The notes under the pieces are model-generated. The model made no database searches, was not told where the DNA came from, and saw only the letters and a list, made by a program, of their open reading frames with translations. A DNA stretch of 64,000 nt from Hydrogenophaga sp. BPS33 (GTDB taxonomy: Bacteria; Pseudomonadota; Gammaproteobacteria; Burkholderiales; Burkholderiaceae_C). Below are positions 18,426 through 59,523 of this stretch, piece after piece. The position numbers and the translations under genes were made by a program. Each line of letters begins with the position of its first letter. The first letter of the stretch is position 1. Where the stretch lies: contig NZ_CP044549.1 in assembly GCF_009859475.1 (NCBI RefSeq), forward strand, positions 2,976,001-3,040,000, in the 5' to 3' direction.

Positions 18426-19118
18426 CTACATGGCCAGATCTCCGTCCTGAGCCAACAGGTGCGCGCAAGCCGCTTTGGCGGCGATGGGCAGGTCGATGTG
18501 CTCGACCTTCATGCGGCAGGGTCGACCATCGACATCGATGAAGGTCGACATGGATTCGGTGCCCAGCCCCGCTTCGAAGACATGGGGTTCGATCGAGAGG
18601 CCGCTGCCCAAGGCTTTCAGGCAGGCCTCCTTGCGGGTCCAGCAGCGCAGGAAGGCGTCGAGCTGCGTGGTCGACGCGGTCGCCTCGAAGGCGGCAAACT
18701 CCCTGGCGCTGAAATTGCGTCGGGCCAGCGCCTGCAGATCGTCCATCGGTTGCATCACTTCGATGTCCACGCCAATCGGCACGGCGTCGCACACGCCGAT
18801 GAGCGCCCAGTCGCCGCTGTGGCTCATGTTGAAGTGCGGCATGCCGGCGCCCACGAGCCGTGGTTTGCCGAAGGCGCCTTCGGTGAACGCCAGCGCAGCG
18901 GCAGGTCTGCCCACGTGGTCACCGAGCACGCTGCGCAGGGCCTGGTGGCTGATCCGGTAGCGGCGCGCGTCGCGCTCGAAGCGAAAGCGCGCGGCCTTGG
19001 CCAGTTCGTTCGCGTCCAGCTGGGGTGTGCGCATTGCGTTGTCGAGGCCCGCGCCCAGATCCACCAGCCACAGGTGAATGGCGGGCGAGACGAGGGAAGT
19101 CAGTGGTATCGGATTCAT
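18426..19118 (-). CDS. Sfp-type 4'-phosphopantetheinyl transferase
   Basis: A 230-residue enzyme that moves phosphopantetheine from coenzyme A to the conserved serine of carrier domains. It has the two family motifs: PIGVDIEV (Mg-binding Asp/Glu) near residues 115-122 and CWTRKEACLKALG near 160-172, with FNMSHSGDWALIG before them. ATG 19118 gives the normal length for the family. The frame is open much further upstream, but that extension lies over the antisense acyltransferase gene. It would activate the ten carrier domains of the two megasynthases encoded from 22 to 56 kb, and is the only such gene in the window. It is separated from the flippase gene by 138 bases. Confidence 0.93.
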   Translation of the reverse strand: MNPIPLTSLVSPAIHLWLVDLGAGLDNAMRTPQLDANELAKAARFRFERDARRYRISHQALRSVLGDHVGRPAAALAFTEGAFGKPRLVGAGMPHFNMSHSGDWALIGVCDAVPIGVDIEVMQPMDDLQALARRNFSAREFAAFEATASTTQLDAFLRCWTRKEACLKALGSGLSIEPHVFEAGLGTESMSTFIDVDGRPCRMKVEHIDLPIAAKAACAHLLAQDGDLAM

Positions 19119-19202
19119 CGTTGGACCGGTAGGATAGCGGGCGCTTGTAGCGCCATGCACGTCTGTGTTGCGCACACCGATCGAATTCAGACCCACTTCA
19201 CC

Positions 19203-20300
19203 ATGACTCCGGCTCTTTCTGTTTGGATGGATCTGTGCCGCGTGCTGGCCGCGCTGGCGGTCTACGTCGGGCACTCCTCTTTGCTGCTCGTGGCGCCCGA
19301 GGGTGTGAGCGCGACTTGGCAGCGCTCTGCCGATGATGCGGTCACCGCGTTTTTCGTGATCTCGGGCATCGTCATCGCCCACACCAGCCGCCAGCGGCTG
19401 GATGCAGGTGGCGCGGGGCACTACGCGCTGGCGCGCCTTTCCCGGGTGTATTCGGTGGCGATTCCCGCGGTGCTCTTTGCGCTGGCGGTGGATCTGATCG
19501 GGATGCGCTGGGACCCCAGTCTCTACGTGGTCGACTGGCAATACCCACGGCTGTGGCTGCACCTCCCGTTTCATTGGCTCTTTCTCGGGGAAACCTGGTT
19601 CGGTGCCATTCAGCCGTTGAGCATGGCGCCCTACTGGTCGCTGGGATACGAAGTCTGGTACTACGTCCTGTTCGGCTGTCTGCTGTACCTGCAAGGCCGG
19701 ACGCGCCAACGGGTCGTGGTCGTGGTTCTGCTGATCATGGGGCCTCGTATTCTGCTGTTGTGGCCGGTGTGGTGGCTGGGCGTGGTGCTGTATCGGCGCA
19801 TGGACCGCCTGCGCGTGACACGCGCATGGGCCTGGGCCTTCATGCTCGCGGCCATGCTGGGTTATGGCGTGTTCTTTCTCTCGGGTCTTCGCGCCGAAAC
19901 CGATGCTGCATCGAAGGCGTTGTATGCCTGGATCAGCCGCGGGTTGCCCAGCCCGTTCGATCCAGGTTCCACGGTGCACGTCCTCTCCGACTATGTGATG
20001 GCGCTGTTGTTTGCGCTGTTCGTGGTGGGGGCCGCGCATTGCGGGTGGAGCTTTGGCGATCGGGGCGCGCGGGCCATCCGTTTTCTCGCCGGCTTCACTT
20101 TCACGTTCTATCTGATTCACTACACGCTGCTGCTCTGCGCACAGGCCATGGGCTTTGGCGCGCCCTCCTGGGGCATCTACTTCGTGACCTTCCTTGTCGT
20201 CTGCTTCTTCACCTGGGTCGTGGCGCAGGTGGGGGAGTTGCGCCGCGACAGGTACCGCCAGTGGCTGCGGGCCTTGGCGCGCAGGCTGGCCCCAGAGTGA
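19203..20300 (+). CDS. Membrane acyltransferase, acyltransferase-3 family
   Basis: A 365-residue polytopic membrane protein with the family's N-terminal pattern WMDLCRVLAALAVYVGHSS (conserved His near residue 23), AVTAFFVISGIVIAHTSR, and the arginine loop RLSRVYSVAIP. The region PLSMAPYWSLGYEVWYYV is the usual catalytic-side loop. It probably O-acylates an exopolysaccharide or glycolipid. It stands alone on the + strand between the phosphopantetheinyl transferase and the end of the lipopeptide operon, with which it is convergent (20-base gap). The start at ATG 19203 was chosen by the family N-terminus; the open frame upstream runs over the antisense transferase gene. Confidence 0.85.
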   Translation: MTPALSVWMDLCRVLAALAVYVGHSSLLLVAPEGVSATWQRSADDAVTAFFVISGIVIAHTSRQRLDAGGAGHYALARLSRVYSVAIPAVLFALAVDLIGMRWDPSLYVVDWQYPRLWLHLPFHWLFLGETWFGAIQPLSMAPYWSLGYEVWYYVLFGCLLYLQGRTRQRVVVVVLLIMGPRILLLWPVWWLGVVLYRRMDRLRVTRAWAWAFMLAAMLGYGVFFLSGLRAETDAASKALYAWISRGLPSPFDPGSTVHVLSDYVMALLFALFVVGAAHCGWSFGDRGARAIRFLAGFTFTFYLIHYTLLLCAQAMGFGAPSWGIYFVTFLVVCFFTWVVAQVGELRRDRYRQWLRALARRLAPE

Positions 20301-20319
20301 CGCTGACCCGCAGGCCGCG

Positions 20320-21186
20320 CTACCACACCGTGTGTTGCGGGCGGTCGCAAATGTTGTCGACCCACTTGCCCAGGTTGTCGATCAGCCAGCGCTGCGACGA
20401 CAGGCGTGTGGCCGTGTGGTCCATCTCCGGAAGGTGCTCGCATCGCACCTGGTCCACGAAGGCCCGGTCCTTGAAGCTGTCGCGCCATTGGCCAGCGTAG
20501 TTGTACGTCCACCACACGCTGGCGGTGTACACCATGAAGACGTCCACACCGCGGTCGACGATGGTCTGCATGGTGTTTGCAAAGGCCTCCTTGGAGGGAG
20601 TCTCACGCCCCATGTCCAGCACGGCCAGGTGGCGGTTCTGGCGTCTCATCAGTCTGCGAAGGGGAAACAGGGCCAACCCCACCAGCGACTTGCTCCACTG
20701 GAGCAGGGTTTGCAGAGGACGCCGCGTGAGCTGCGGAATGCGCCGCCGCCAGAGCGACTTGAGGGTGGGATATGCGTGCCCGTCTACCATCCACAGGCCG
20801 ACCACCCGCGGGTCGATGTCCGCGACCGCCAATCCGGTGTGTGCGCCGGAACAGATGCCACCAACCACGAAGTGCTTGATGTTGCAGATGCGCTCCATGT
20901 GGTCCATGGCCGCCTGCAGGTCCAGCACGGCCTGGCGCTCGAAGGTGTGGCCCTGTGCGCACACGCGGCTGTCACCCTGCCCGGACAAGTCAAAGCGCAG
21001 GCTTGCCACGCCGCGCGCGCTCAGGTCGCGCGCCAGCTTGACGTTCAGGCGGTGCGGACCCATGCGGGAGATCACGCCCGCGTTGTAGAGGAGAACGCCC
21101 ACCGGCTCGGTCTCGCCGCCTTCGGGCAGGTTCAAGGTGCCCGCCAGATGCCGGTCCGATCCAAACACCACCAGGATCTCGCTCAT
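20320..21186 (-). CDS. Alpha/beta hydrolase with Cys nucleophile (exosortase A hydrolase 1-like), copy 1
   Basis: A 288-residue alpha/beta hydrolase, last gene of the six-gene operon. The nucleophile elbow is GGICSGAHTG (residues ~106-115). It has the G-x-Nuc-x-G form with Cys where most relatives have Ser, as in dienelactone hydrolases. A likely catalytic His lies near residue 254 (PEMDHTAT). It opens VVFGSDRHLAGTLNLP and has YNAGVISRMGPHRLNVKLAR, typical of 'hydrolase 1' in exosortase A loci (TIGR03100-like). It overlaps the preceding gene by 4 bases (ATGA). With no thioesterase domain on either megasynthase, it is a candidate for chain release, editing or transfer. A paralogue is at 40288-41139. 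Confidence 0.82.
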   Translation of the reverse strand: MSEILVVFGSDRHLAGTLNLPEGGETEPVGVLLYNAGVISRMGPHRLNVKLARDLSARGVASLRFDLSGQGDSRVCAQGHTFERQAVLDLQAAMDHMERICNIKHFVVGGICSGAHTGLAVADIDPRVVGLWMVDGHAYPTLKSLWRRRIPQLTRRPLQTLLQWSKSLVGLALFPLRRLMRRQNRHLAVLDMGRETPSKEAFANTMQTIVDRGVDVFMVYTASVWWTYNYAGQWRDSFKDRAFVDQVRCEHLPEMDHTATRLSSQRWLIDNLGKWVDNICDRPQHTVW

Positions 21187-21973
21187 GGCTCAACTCCATC
21201 GATCAACGATTGCAGCAGTTTCAGTGCCTCGGCGGGCACCAGCGCGGTGTTCAGCGCTTCTTCCGATGTCCAGTCGAATGCGTGCTCGAACGGCACGCTC
21301 TCGCACGCGGGCACGGCACGCGCCATCACCGAGGCCAGCGCAGGCTGGCGCAGCGCCACGGGGGTGTGCATCACCACGGCCCTGCGCGCACGAAGCGTGC
21401 TAAGGGGGGCGGTGTCGATCTGGCGGATCTGCTCCACCAACCTCGGGCTGACAGAGAAACCCATGTATTCGGTAAAGGGGGCGATCGGCTTGCCAGGGCG
21501 CTTGAGCACGTGATTGAGAAACTGGTTGTCGGCTTCCTCAAGTTCCTGAAGGTAGGCGTCGCCCTGGAGGATGGGCTCCCAGAGCACGAGATTGTCGATG
21601 GACCTTGAGGCGTTGGCCGAGGCCAGCGCGGCCAAGGTGGCACCCAGACGCGCGCCGACCCAGCTCACGCTGGAACAACCCGAGCGCTTGCGCAACTCGG
21701 CATCCGCCATGAGCAGGTCGCCACACCAGCCACCGAGCTCGCCATCCTCGTCCGCACCCGACGACTCGCCCGTGCCGAAATAGTCGAACCGCATCACATG
21801 CGTGCCGTGATGGCTGAGCCGGTCGGCCAGCACGCGGTACAGCCGGTGCAGCCGCACCGCCTCCTGCCCGAACGGGTTGCACAGCAGCACGCCCCTGCCG
21901 GTCGGGCGTTGGGGGTTGGCCGGGTGGAACACGCCGTACAGCTGCCGCTCGCGCGGTCCAAAACGGATCGGGT

Positions 21974-21977
<4 letters not shown>
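21183..21977 (-). CDS. Degenerate alpha/beta hydrolase (exosortase A hydrolase 2-like), copy 1
   Basis: A 264-residue alpha/beta hydrolase-fold protein that appears to have lost its nucleophile. The elbow reads SWVGARLGATL (residues ~105-115), where G-x-Nuc-x-G would need Ser, Cys or Asp but has Arg. It keeps the family opening GVLLCNPFGQEAVRLHRLYR and MRFDYFGTGESSG, as in 'hydrolase 2' of exosortase A loci (TIGR03101-like). It is translated from GTG 21977, overlapping the stop of the 6105-residue synthetase by 4 bases, and it overlaps the next hydrolase by 4 bases. It may act as a non-catalytic partner of the Cys hydrolase encoded immediately after it. Confidence 0.8.
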
Positions 21978-40287
<18,310 letters not shown>

Positions 40288-40291
<4 letters not shown>

Positions 40292-41139
40292 TGTTTCAAA
40301 ATCCTTTGGCGCAGCCAGAGTTCGGTCATGGAAAGAAAGGCCGATTGCGCCTTGAGGCTGGTGACCAGATGGTCTGAAACCTCAAGGTAGTGGAACGCCA
40401 CCTTGTCGAAGAAGGGGTATCGGCCAAACATGGCCTTGAATTGTCCTTTGTGATTGAAGAACTCCGGTTCACCACCGGAGAAAACGAAGAACAATTCCAC
40501 GCCGTCGGCGGTTAATGTCTGCGCGCGCTGCACGAACTCCTCTATGGGCGGCGAGGTCGACATGCCGATCCAGCGCGCGGTCTCGGGCGCCGCATCGGGC
40601 GTGGCGCGAAAGCCCGCAGAGACTCTTGCCCACAACTTTTTCATGGCGCCCACCATGCCTGCACGCCGCAGCTTGTAGAGGAAAGTACGCACGCGGAACT
40701 CAAGCGTGGGGTAGGCATAGAGGTCCCAGAGCAAGACGGCGCGCATGCGCCTGTCTTGCAGGGCCACGAGATGGCCGACCACCGCCCCCGAGCAAAAGCC
40801 GATCATGAGGAACTGGTCGCAGCCATAGCGCGCCTGCGCCGCGTCCATGACGGCTTGGGTGTCCGCCACCCATTGGTCAATCACAGGCAGGTTGCCGCTG
40901 GCGCGCAAGCTGTCGCCCAAGCCGCTCATGTCAAAGCGCACCGACGGCACGCCCAATGCCGCAAAGCGGCGCGCGAGCTGCACATTCATGCGGTGGGGGC
41001 CCACGCGGGGGATCACGCCCGAGTTGGACAGGATGGCGACGCAACGGGGCGGATCCGAGGAAGGGTGCGCGGCGGGGGTGAATGTGGCGACGAGGTGGTT
41101 GTCGGTGCCCAGGATCAGCGTTTGCTCTGCCATGGTCAT
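40288..41139 (-). CDS. Alpha/beta hydrolase with Cys nucleophile (exosortase A hydrolase 1-like), copy 2
   Basis: A 283-residue alpha/beta hydrolase. The elbow is MIGFCSGAVVG (residues ~111-121), with Cys as nucleophile, and a likely catalytic His lies in EVSDHLVTS near residue 258. It opens LILGTDNHLVATFTP and has LSNSGVIPRVGPHRMNVQLAR, closely matching the pattern of the copy at 20320-21186. ATG 41139 overlaps the stop of the upstream hydrolase by 4 bases, and its own stop overlaps the start of the 6105-residue NRPS by 4 bases. The longer open frame to 41688 runs antiphase over the upstream hydrolase gene and is discarded. It is a candidate standalone acyltransferase/thioesterase for the lipopeptide line. 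Confidence 0.82.
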
Positions 41140-41942
41140 GAGAGGGTGGAGATGAGCGTGCGCGGAATGTCCGGCGGTGCGATCGCCGTTCCCATGGCCT
41201 GACTCGACATCCAGTCGGTGCGGGTTTCGACGGTGTGAAGATGGAACAGGGCTTGAGCGCCCATCGTTTCGAACATCGGCCGTTGCTCGGCGTGGACGGC
41301 ACAGACGACGCGAATGCCCCGGCGCAGCGCGGGCAGCAGGTTGATGTCGCCCATCTCCTGCAAGTCTTCGCTCAACTTGGGGCCGAATTCGAAGCCCAGC
41401 AGGTTGCCCGGCAACTGCGGTTGCACAGCCTTGCCCGAAGACAGCAGCCGTTCCCATGGCACACGGAACATGCGAACGAGTTCGGCACAGTGGCCGTCTT
41501 TCAAGGCTTGGACGTAGGCCTTTCCGTTGAACACAGGTTCCCACAGCACCAGTTGGGCAGGCGGCGCCTTCGCGCGCAGGGCCGCGCGCAAAGCGATGTT
41601 GGCGCCCAATCCCATGCCGAACCAGTGCACCGGCGCCTGGCCGCCTTGTTCGAGCGAGGCGTGGGCATCCAGAACATCGTCGACCCACTGGGCAATCGAC
41701 TGATCGCCTTCATCGCCGGGTGAGTCGCCCGTTCCGTGGTAGTCGAACCGCAGCGTCTCGCCGCCCTCGCGCGCCAAGCGGTCGGCTACCACGCGGTAGA
41801 TGGCTGCCGTGCGCACGGCTTCCTGGCCGAGCGGACGGCACAGCAGAAACTTCGCCCGCAGGGCGGTGCCTGTTTCTGCGGCCATGTGCACGCCCACCAT
41901 GCCTCTGGAGGGGCGTCCGAAATGTCGAATGGATAAGGTCAT
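41136..41942 (-). CDS. Degenerate alpha/beta hydrolase (exosortase A hydrolase 2-like), copy 2
   Basis: A 268-residue alpha/beta hydrolase-fold protein with no nucleophile. The elbow reads HWFGMGLGANIA, with Gly in the nucleophile position (G-M-G-L-G). The remaining landmarks match the copy at 21183-21977: FLLCRPLGQEAVRTAAIYR, LRFDYHGTGDSPG and LVLWEPVFNGKAY. The start ATG 41942 lies 29 bases after the stop of the 4765-residue synthetase, the widest gap in the operon. It overlaps the Cys hydrolase that follows. Two independent losses (Arg in one copy, Gly in the other) suggest that a structural or binding role is retained. Confidence 0.8.
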   Translation of the reverse strand: MTLSIRHFGRPSRGMVGVHMAAETGTALRAKFLLCRPLGQEAVRTAAIYRVVADRLAREGGETLRFDYHGTGDSPGDEGDQSIAQWVDDVLDAHASLEQGGQAPVHWFGMGLGANIALRAALRAKAPPAQLVLWEPVFNGKAYVQALKDGHCAELVRMFRVPWERLLSSGKAVQPQLPGNLLGFEFGPKLSEDLQEMGDINLLPALRRGIRVVCAVHAEQRPMFETMGAQALFHLHTVETRTDWMSSQAMGTAIAPPDIPRTLISTLS

Positions 41943-41971
41943 GTGCTGGCGTAACCCGGTTCCTCCCCAGC

Positions 41972-56269
<14,298 letters not shown>

Positions 56270-56541
56270 GAAATCACTCCTTGGCGCATTGCCATTCCGG
56301 TTTCGCGCCTCCTGCGGGTGTCGCTGGCGGCCATCAGCGGCGTGCAAACGAGTACCATCGGAAACTTGTGTAACAAATCATAGCGGTGAAATGTTTCCAT
56401 TTTTCGCCTTTGTATGAGCATTCTGCGCGACGTAGTCCACGAAGCGCCCGGAAATTCAACCGCCGTGTGTTCGCTCATCGTTGCGCCATGCCATGCTTCG
56501 GCGCGAATTGCCATTGTTGCTGCTGCAAGGCCGCGCTTGCT
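56270..56541. promoter_or_regulatory. Divergent intergenic region upstream of the lipopeptide operon
   Basis: This 272-base gap separates the first megasynthase gene (-) from an SGNH gene (+) and must hold the operon promoter. It is visibly richer in A/T than its surroundings. On the - strand, TATGAT (56377-56382 reversed) could be a -10 element, but no good -35 element lies at 17 bases. Two inverted repeats are visible: TTGT-GTA-ACAA at 56366-56376, and GGAAAC (56360-56365) with GTTTCC (56393-56398). Either could be a regulator site. The exact promoter is not settled. Confidence 0.4.
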
Positions 56542-57249
56542 GTGAAAAAGTTACAAGCCTCTTCCTTTGTTTTAGGTGCGCTCTGTGCCGGAGGCACATT
56601 GGCGCTGGCCGTATGGGCTGCGGCAACATGGCCGGGTATTGCCGACGGCTTCTTCTGGCGTTACGAGCGATGGGAGGCTCGCCCCACGCTGGGACAAAGG
56701 CTCTTTGAGCGCCGTCTGCTCGCCCATCAACTGGGGCAGGACCGGTTGGTGCCTGAGGGCGCGGTTGTCTTCCTGGGTGACAGCCATCTTCAGGTCTTGC
56801 CCGTGGGCGCCCTGTCTCAGGCTTACAACTTTGCCATTGGCGGCCAGTCCGCTCAAAGGTTGAGCGAGCGGATTGGGCGCTACACCTCGGTGCGGCAAGC
56901 GCGTGCCGTCGTCATCGGTGCGGGTTCCAACGACCTGTTCGAAGGCCGCGGCCCCGAGGAAGTCGCTGAGGCTTGGGCGTCGTTGCTGGACCAGGTGCCT
57001 GCTTCGGTGAAGGTGGTCTGCGTCGGCCTGCCAGTGCAGGGGCCGGGGACGGCGCACCGCAAACTTCAGTCTTCCGCGAATCAACGCATCGGCGACATGT
57101 GTGCCCGGCGGCGCCACGAGATGATCGACGTGGTGCCGGGCGAAGGCGCATTTGCCGATGTCTCGTTTGCCGCCGATGGCGTTCATCTGGACGACCAGGG
57201 CTCGCGCCGCCTGTTGTCCCGCATTGACGCCGTGCTGCCGAAAAGCTGA
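56542..57249 (+). CDS. SGNH/GDSL hydrolase-family protein with signal anchor
   Basis: A 235-residue protein with an N-terminal hydrophobic segment (ASSFVLGALCAGGTLALAVW, residues ~6-25) and a periplasmic SGNH domain. The blocks are VVFLGDSHLQVLPV (Ser, near residue 79), YNFAIGGQSAQ (Gly), VVIGAGSNDLFEG (Asn), and ADGVHLDDQGSR (Asp/His, near 216). This is a complete SGNH set, so it is probably an active esterase or acetyltransferase acting on the polysaccharide or a lipid. GTG 56542 was chosen because it directly precedes the signal anchor; the open frame extends to 56386 through a Cys-rich, unlikely leader. It is divergent from the lipopeptide operon and heads a + strand group with the next two genes. 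Confidence 0.8.
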   Translation: MKKLQASSFVLGALCAGGTLALAVWAAATWPGIADGFFWRYERWEARPTLGQRLFERRLLAHQLGQDRLVPEGAVVFLGDSHLQVLPVGALSQAYNFAIGGQSAQRLSERIGRYTSVRQARAVVIGAGSNDLFEGRGPEEVAEAWASLLDQVPASVKVVCVGLPVQGPGTAHRKLQSSANQRIGDMCARRRHEMIDVVPGEGAFADVSFAADGVHLDDQGSRRLLSRIDAVLPKS

Positions 57250-57270
57250 ATCCTGCCAACTCTGGATGTC

Positions 57271-58401
57271 ATGACCGAACATACGCACGCACTGGACCAG
57301 CGTCAGCCGTCCCTGGACTGGCTTCGCGGAGTTGCCGCCATGATGGTGGTGCTGTTTCACTATTGCCATGCCGGGTTGCGCGATGGCTGGTTCAAGGGCG
57401 AGCAACACCCCGTCGTCTACGCCGTCACGGCCTACGGTTATGTGGGTGTGCATCTTTTCTTCATGATCAGTGGGTACGTGATCATGATGACCGCGCAACA
57501 TGCAAACACGCGGCGGTTCATGGCCTCGAGGGTGTCCCGCTTGGCCCCTGCACTCTGGGTTTGCGTGACCTTGACGGCGCTGGTGGAGTTGGCGGTGCCG
57601 ACGGCACCCATCAAACCCGAATCATGGGCGCAATACTTCGCCAATCTCACGCTGGTGCCGCGCGTTTTCGATGAGGCGTACATGGACGGGGCCTATTGGT
57701 CTTTGGCCGTGGAGATCAACTTTTACGCCATGGTGGCCCTGGCGATTGCCACAGGGCAGCTCAAGCGCATCGAGACCTTGCTGCTGCTCTGGCTGGCGCT
57801 TTCGTTGGTCAACTACCTGCGGCCCATGCACACGGTTCAAGTCTTTACCAGCGCCCAATGGGCGCCGTTGTTCACGGCAGGTGCCATCTTCTATCTGGTC
57901 AAGCAATCTGGCTGGACTGCGCGCCGCCTGCTCTCGATATCCGGGTCGACCCTGTTAGCGTGTCTGTATCTCTGGCGGGAGAATGGTGTTGTTCCCGACC
58001 TTGAGCATCTGTTGCGCCTGGACGCAGGCCCCAACCATTTGGTTATCGAAGCCATCCTGCTGTCCTTCTTCGGCTTCTTTTTCTGCATGGTTCACGGCAA
58101 GGTGCGGGTCAAGAGTTCGAGGTGGAGTTTGCTCGCAGGGCGCCTGACCTACCCGTTGTATCTGGTGCATCAACACGCCGGCTATGCCTTGTTCAGTCTC
58201 GCGGCAGCCTCGGGACTCACCGCTGCAGTGGGTCTGTCCTGGGTAACCGTCGGATTGCTCGCGTTGGCAGTGGCGGCGGCATGGCTGGTTAACGTGTGTG
58301 TCGAGGAGCCTTGGTCAGCGCCTTTGCGCCGGTGGTTGGCAGGCGCGGGCCGGACAAAACAGATGCAAGTGCATCGCAAGGCGCTCAAGGCGTCGAAATA
58401 G
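57271..58401 (+). CDS. Membrane acyltransferase, acyltransferase-3 family
   Basis: A 376-residue membrane protein with about ten hydrophobic segments. Family pattern: LDWLRGVAAMMVVLFHYCHAG (conserved His near residue 30), GYVGVHLFFMISGYVIMM, the arginine loop FMASRVSRLAPALW, and DGAYWSLAVEINFYAMVAL. The C-terminal tail is cytoplasmic and basic (RTKQMQVHRKALKAS). It likely O-acylates the exopolysaccharide. It lies 21 bases after an SGNH gene, the same pairing of membrane acyltransferase and SGNH protein seen at 14.3-16.8 kb, and 45 bases before a polysaccharide deacetylase. Confidence 0.87.
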   Translation: MTEHTHALDQRQPSLDWLRGVAAMMVVLFHYCHAGLRDGWFKGEQHPVVYAVTAYGYVGVHLFFMISGYVIMMTAQHANTRRFMASRVSRLAPALWVCVTLTALVELAVPTAPIKPESWAQYFANLTLVPRVFDEAYMDGAYWSLAVEINFYAMVALAIATGQLKRIETLLLLWLALSLVNYLRPMHTVQVFTSAQWAPLFTAGAIFYLVKQSGWTARRLLSISGSTLLACLYLWRENGVVPDLEHLLRLDAGPNHLVIEAILLSFFGFFFCMVHGKVRVKSSRWSLLAGRLTYPLYLVHQHAGYALFSLAAASGLTAAVGLSWVTVGLLALAVAAAWLVNVCVEEPWSAPLRRWLAGAGRTKQMQVHRKALKASK

Positions 58402-58446
58402 GAGGTCTGCGAGATACGTCGCGGATACCATGGAGGAGTAAGGGAA

Positions 58447-59517
58447 ATGACCGATTCGGAGGAGGCACCGAGGCCTGGCAAGTGGAAGTATGAAGCGCCC
58501 TTGCTGCTTGTGGTCGTCGATACGGAGGAGGAGTTCAACTGGGGTCTGCCTTTTGACCGGCAGGCTACCGCGACGCACTCGATCACGGCGCAGGATCGGG
58601 TGCACGGCGTGTACGACAAGCTCGGTGTCGTGCCGACCTATGTCATGGACTACCCGGTGGCCGCTTCACGCACGGCGGCGCACTACCTGCGCACGCTGGT
58701 CGACGCGGGAAAGGCCGAGTTTGGTACGCATTGCCACCCCTGGGTGACGCCGCCGTACAGCGAGCAGGTGTCGGTTTTCAATTCCTATCATGGAAACCTG
58801 CCGCGTGAGTTGGAGGCCGAGAAAATCCGGCTGACCACCGAGGCGGTTGCTCAGGCGTTCGGACGCTCACCGCGCGTCTTCAAGGCGGGCAGGTATGGTC
58901 TTGGGCCGAATACCTTCGGCATCCTGCGCGAACTGGGTTACAGCGTCGATTGCAGTGTCGTGCCACATACCAGCTTTGCTCACGAAGGCGGCCCCAATTA
59001 CCAAGGCATGCCGGATCAACCGTATTTCCCTGACGCTTCGCACGCGCTGCTCGAGGTGCCTCTTACCGTGGGGTACTCGGGCTCATTGCGCCGATGGGGC
59101 GTGACCAGGCCTGCGTTGATGCAGAACCACTTCGCGCAACGCCTGCATCTCCCAGGCATCATGAGCCGCATGGGTTTGCTGGAGCGGGTTCGGCTGAGTC
59201 CGGAGGGCTTTGATGAGAACACGCTCAAGCGGCTTCTGAGGACCATGGTGCAGGATGGTGTGCAGGTGTTCACCATGACCTACCATTCGCCCACGCTGCA
59301 GCCAGGCAACACGCCATACGTTCGAACGCCTGCCGATCTGGAGGCTTTCCTCCGCACCATTGAAAATGTGTTGCGCTATTTCCAATCGGAGCTGGGAGGG
59401 CGCTTTTCAACCCTGGAGAGGTTAGAAAGGCTGATTCGGGTTCAAGACAGCCGCGCGCGCGCCGAACCTTGCCCGCTTGAAACAGGATCAACCCTGGCGC
59501 CAGGACACCAGGGTTGA
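58447..59517 (+). CDS. Polysaccharide deacetylase-family protein (WalW-like)
   Basis: A 356-residue protein of the NodB/carbohydrate esterase 4 superfamily. It has an acidic catalytic block LLLVVVDTEEEFNW near residue 20 and the metal-binding histidines in EFGTHCHPWVTPP near residues 90-102. Later blocks are VFKAGRYGLGPNTF, and the His in TMTYHSPTLQPGN near residue 279. No signal peptide is seen, which is usual for this subgroup, often found beside glycosyltransferases. It should remove N- or O-acetyl groups from a sugar precursor or polymer. ATG 58447 follows a GGAGGAGTAAGGGA stretch that gives a strong Shine-Dalgarno sequence. The gene ends within the terminator hairpin shared with the convergent lipoprotein gene. 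Confidence 0.82.
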   Translation: MTDSEEAPRPGKWKYEAPLLLVVVDTEEEFNWGLPFDRQATATHSITAQDRVHGVYDKLGVVPTYVMDYPVAASRTAAHYLRTLVDAGKAEFGTHCHPWVTPPYSEQVSVFNSYHGNLPRELEAEKIRLTTEAVAQAFGRSPRVFKAGRYGLGPNTFGILRELGYSVDCSVVPHTSFAHEGGPNYQGMPDQPYFPDASHALLEVPLTVGYSGSLRRWGVTRPALMQNHFAQRLHLPGIMSRMGLLERVRLSPEGFDENTLKRLLRTMVQDGVQVFTMTYHSPTLQPGNTPYVRTPADLEAFLRTIENVLRYFQSELGGRFSTLERLERLIRVQDSRARAEPCPLETGSTLAPGHQG

Positions 59518-59519
59518 TC
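59486..59519. terminator. Bidirectional hairpin between convergent genes
   Basis: A perfect 12-bp inverted repeat, GATCAACCCTGG (59486-59497) and CCAGGGTTGATC (59508-59519), with a 10-base loop. It covers the last codons of the deacetylase gene and stops five bases before the stop codon of the convergent lipoprotein gene. There is no long T-run on either side, so it is probably a weak or bidirectional terminator. Inferred from structure and position. Confidence 0.6.
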
Positions 59520-59523
59520 GGGG

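Noticed and set aside
16741..18792. 683-codon - strand frame over the flippase
   Set aside because: It is in a different frame from the flippase and crosses the boundary with the phosphopantetheinyl transferase gene; the flippase frame has clear membrane helices and family motifs.
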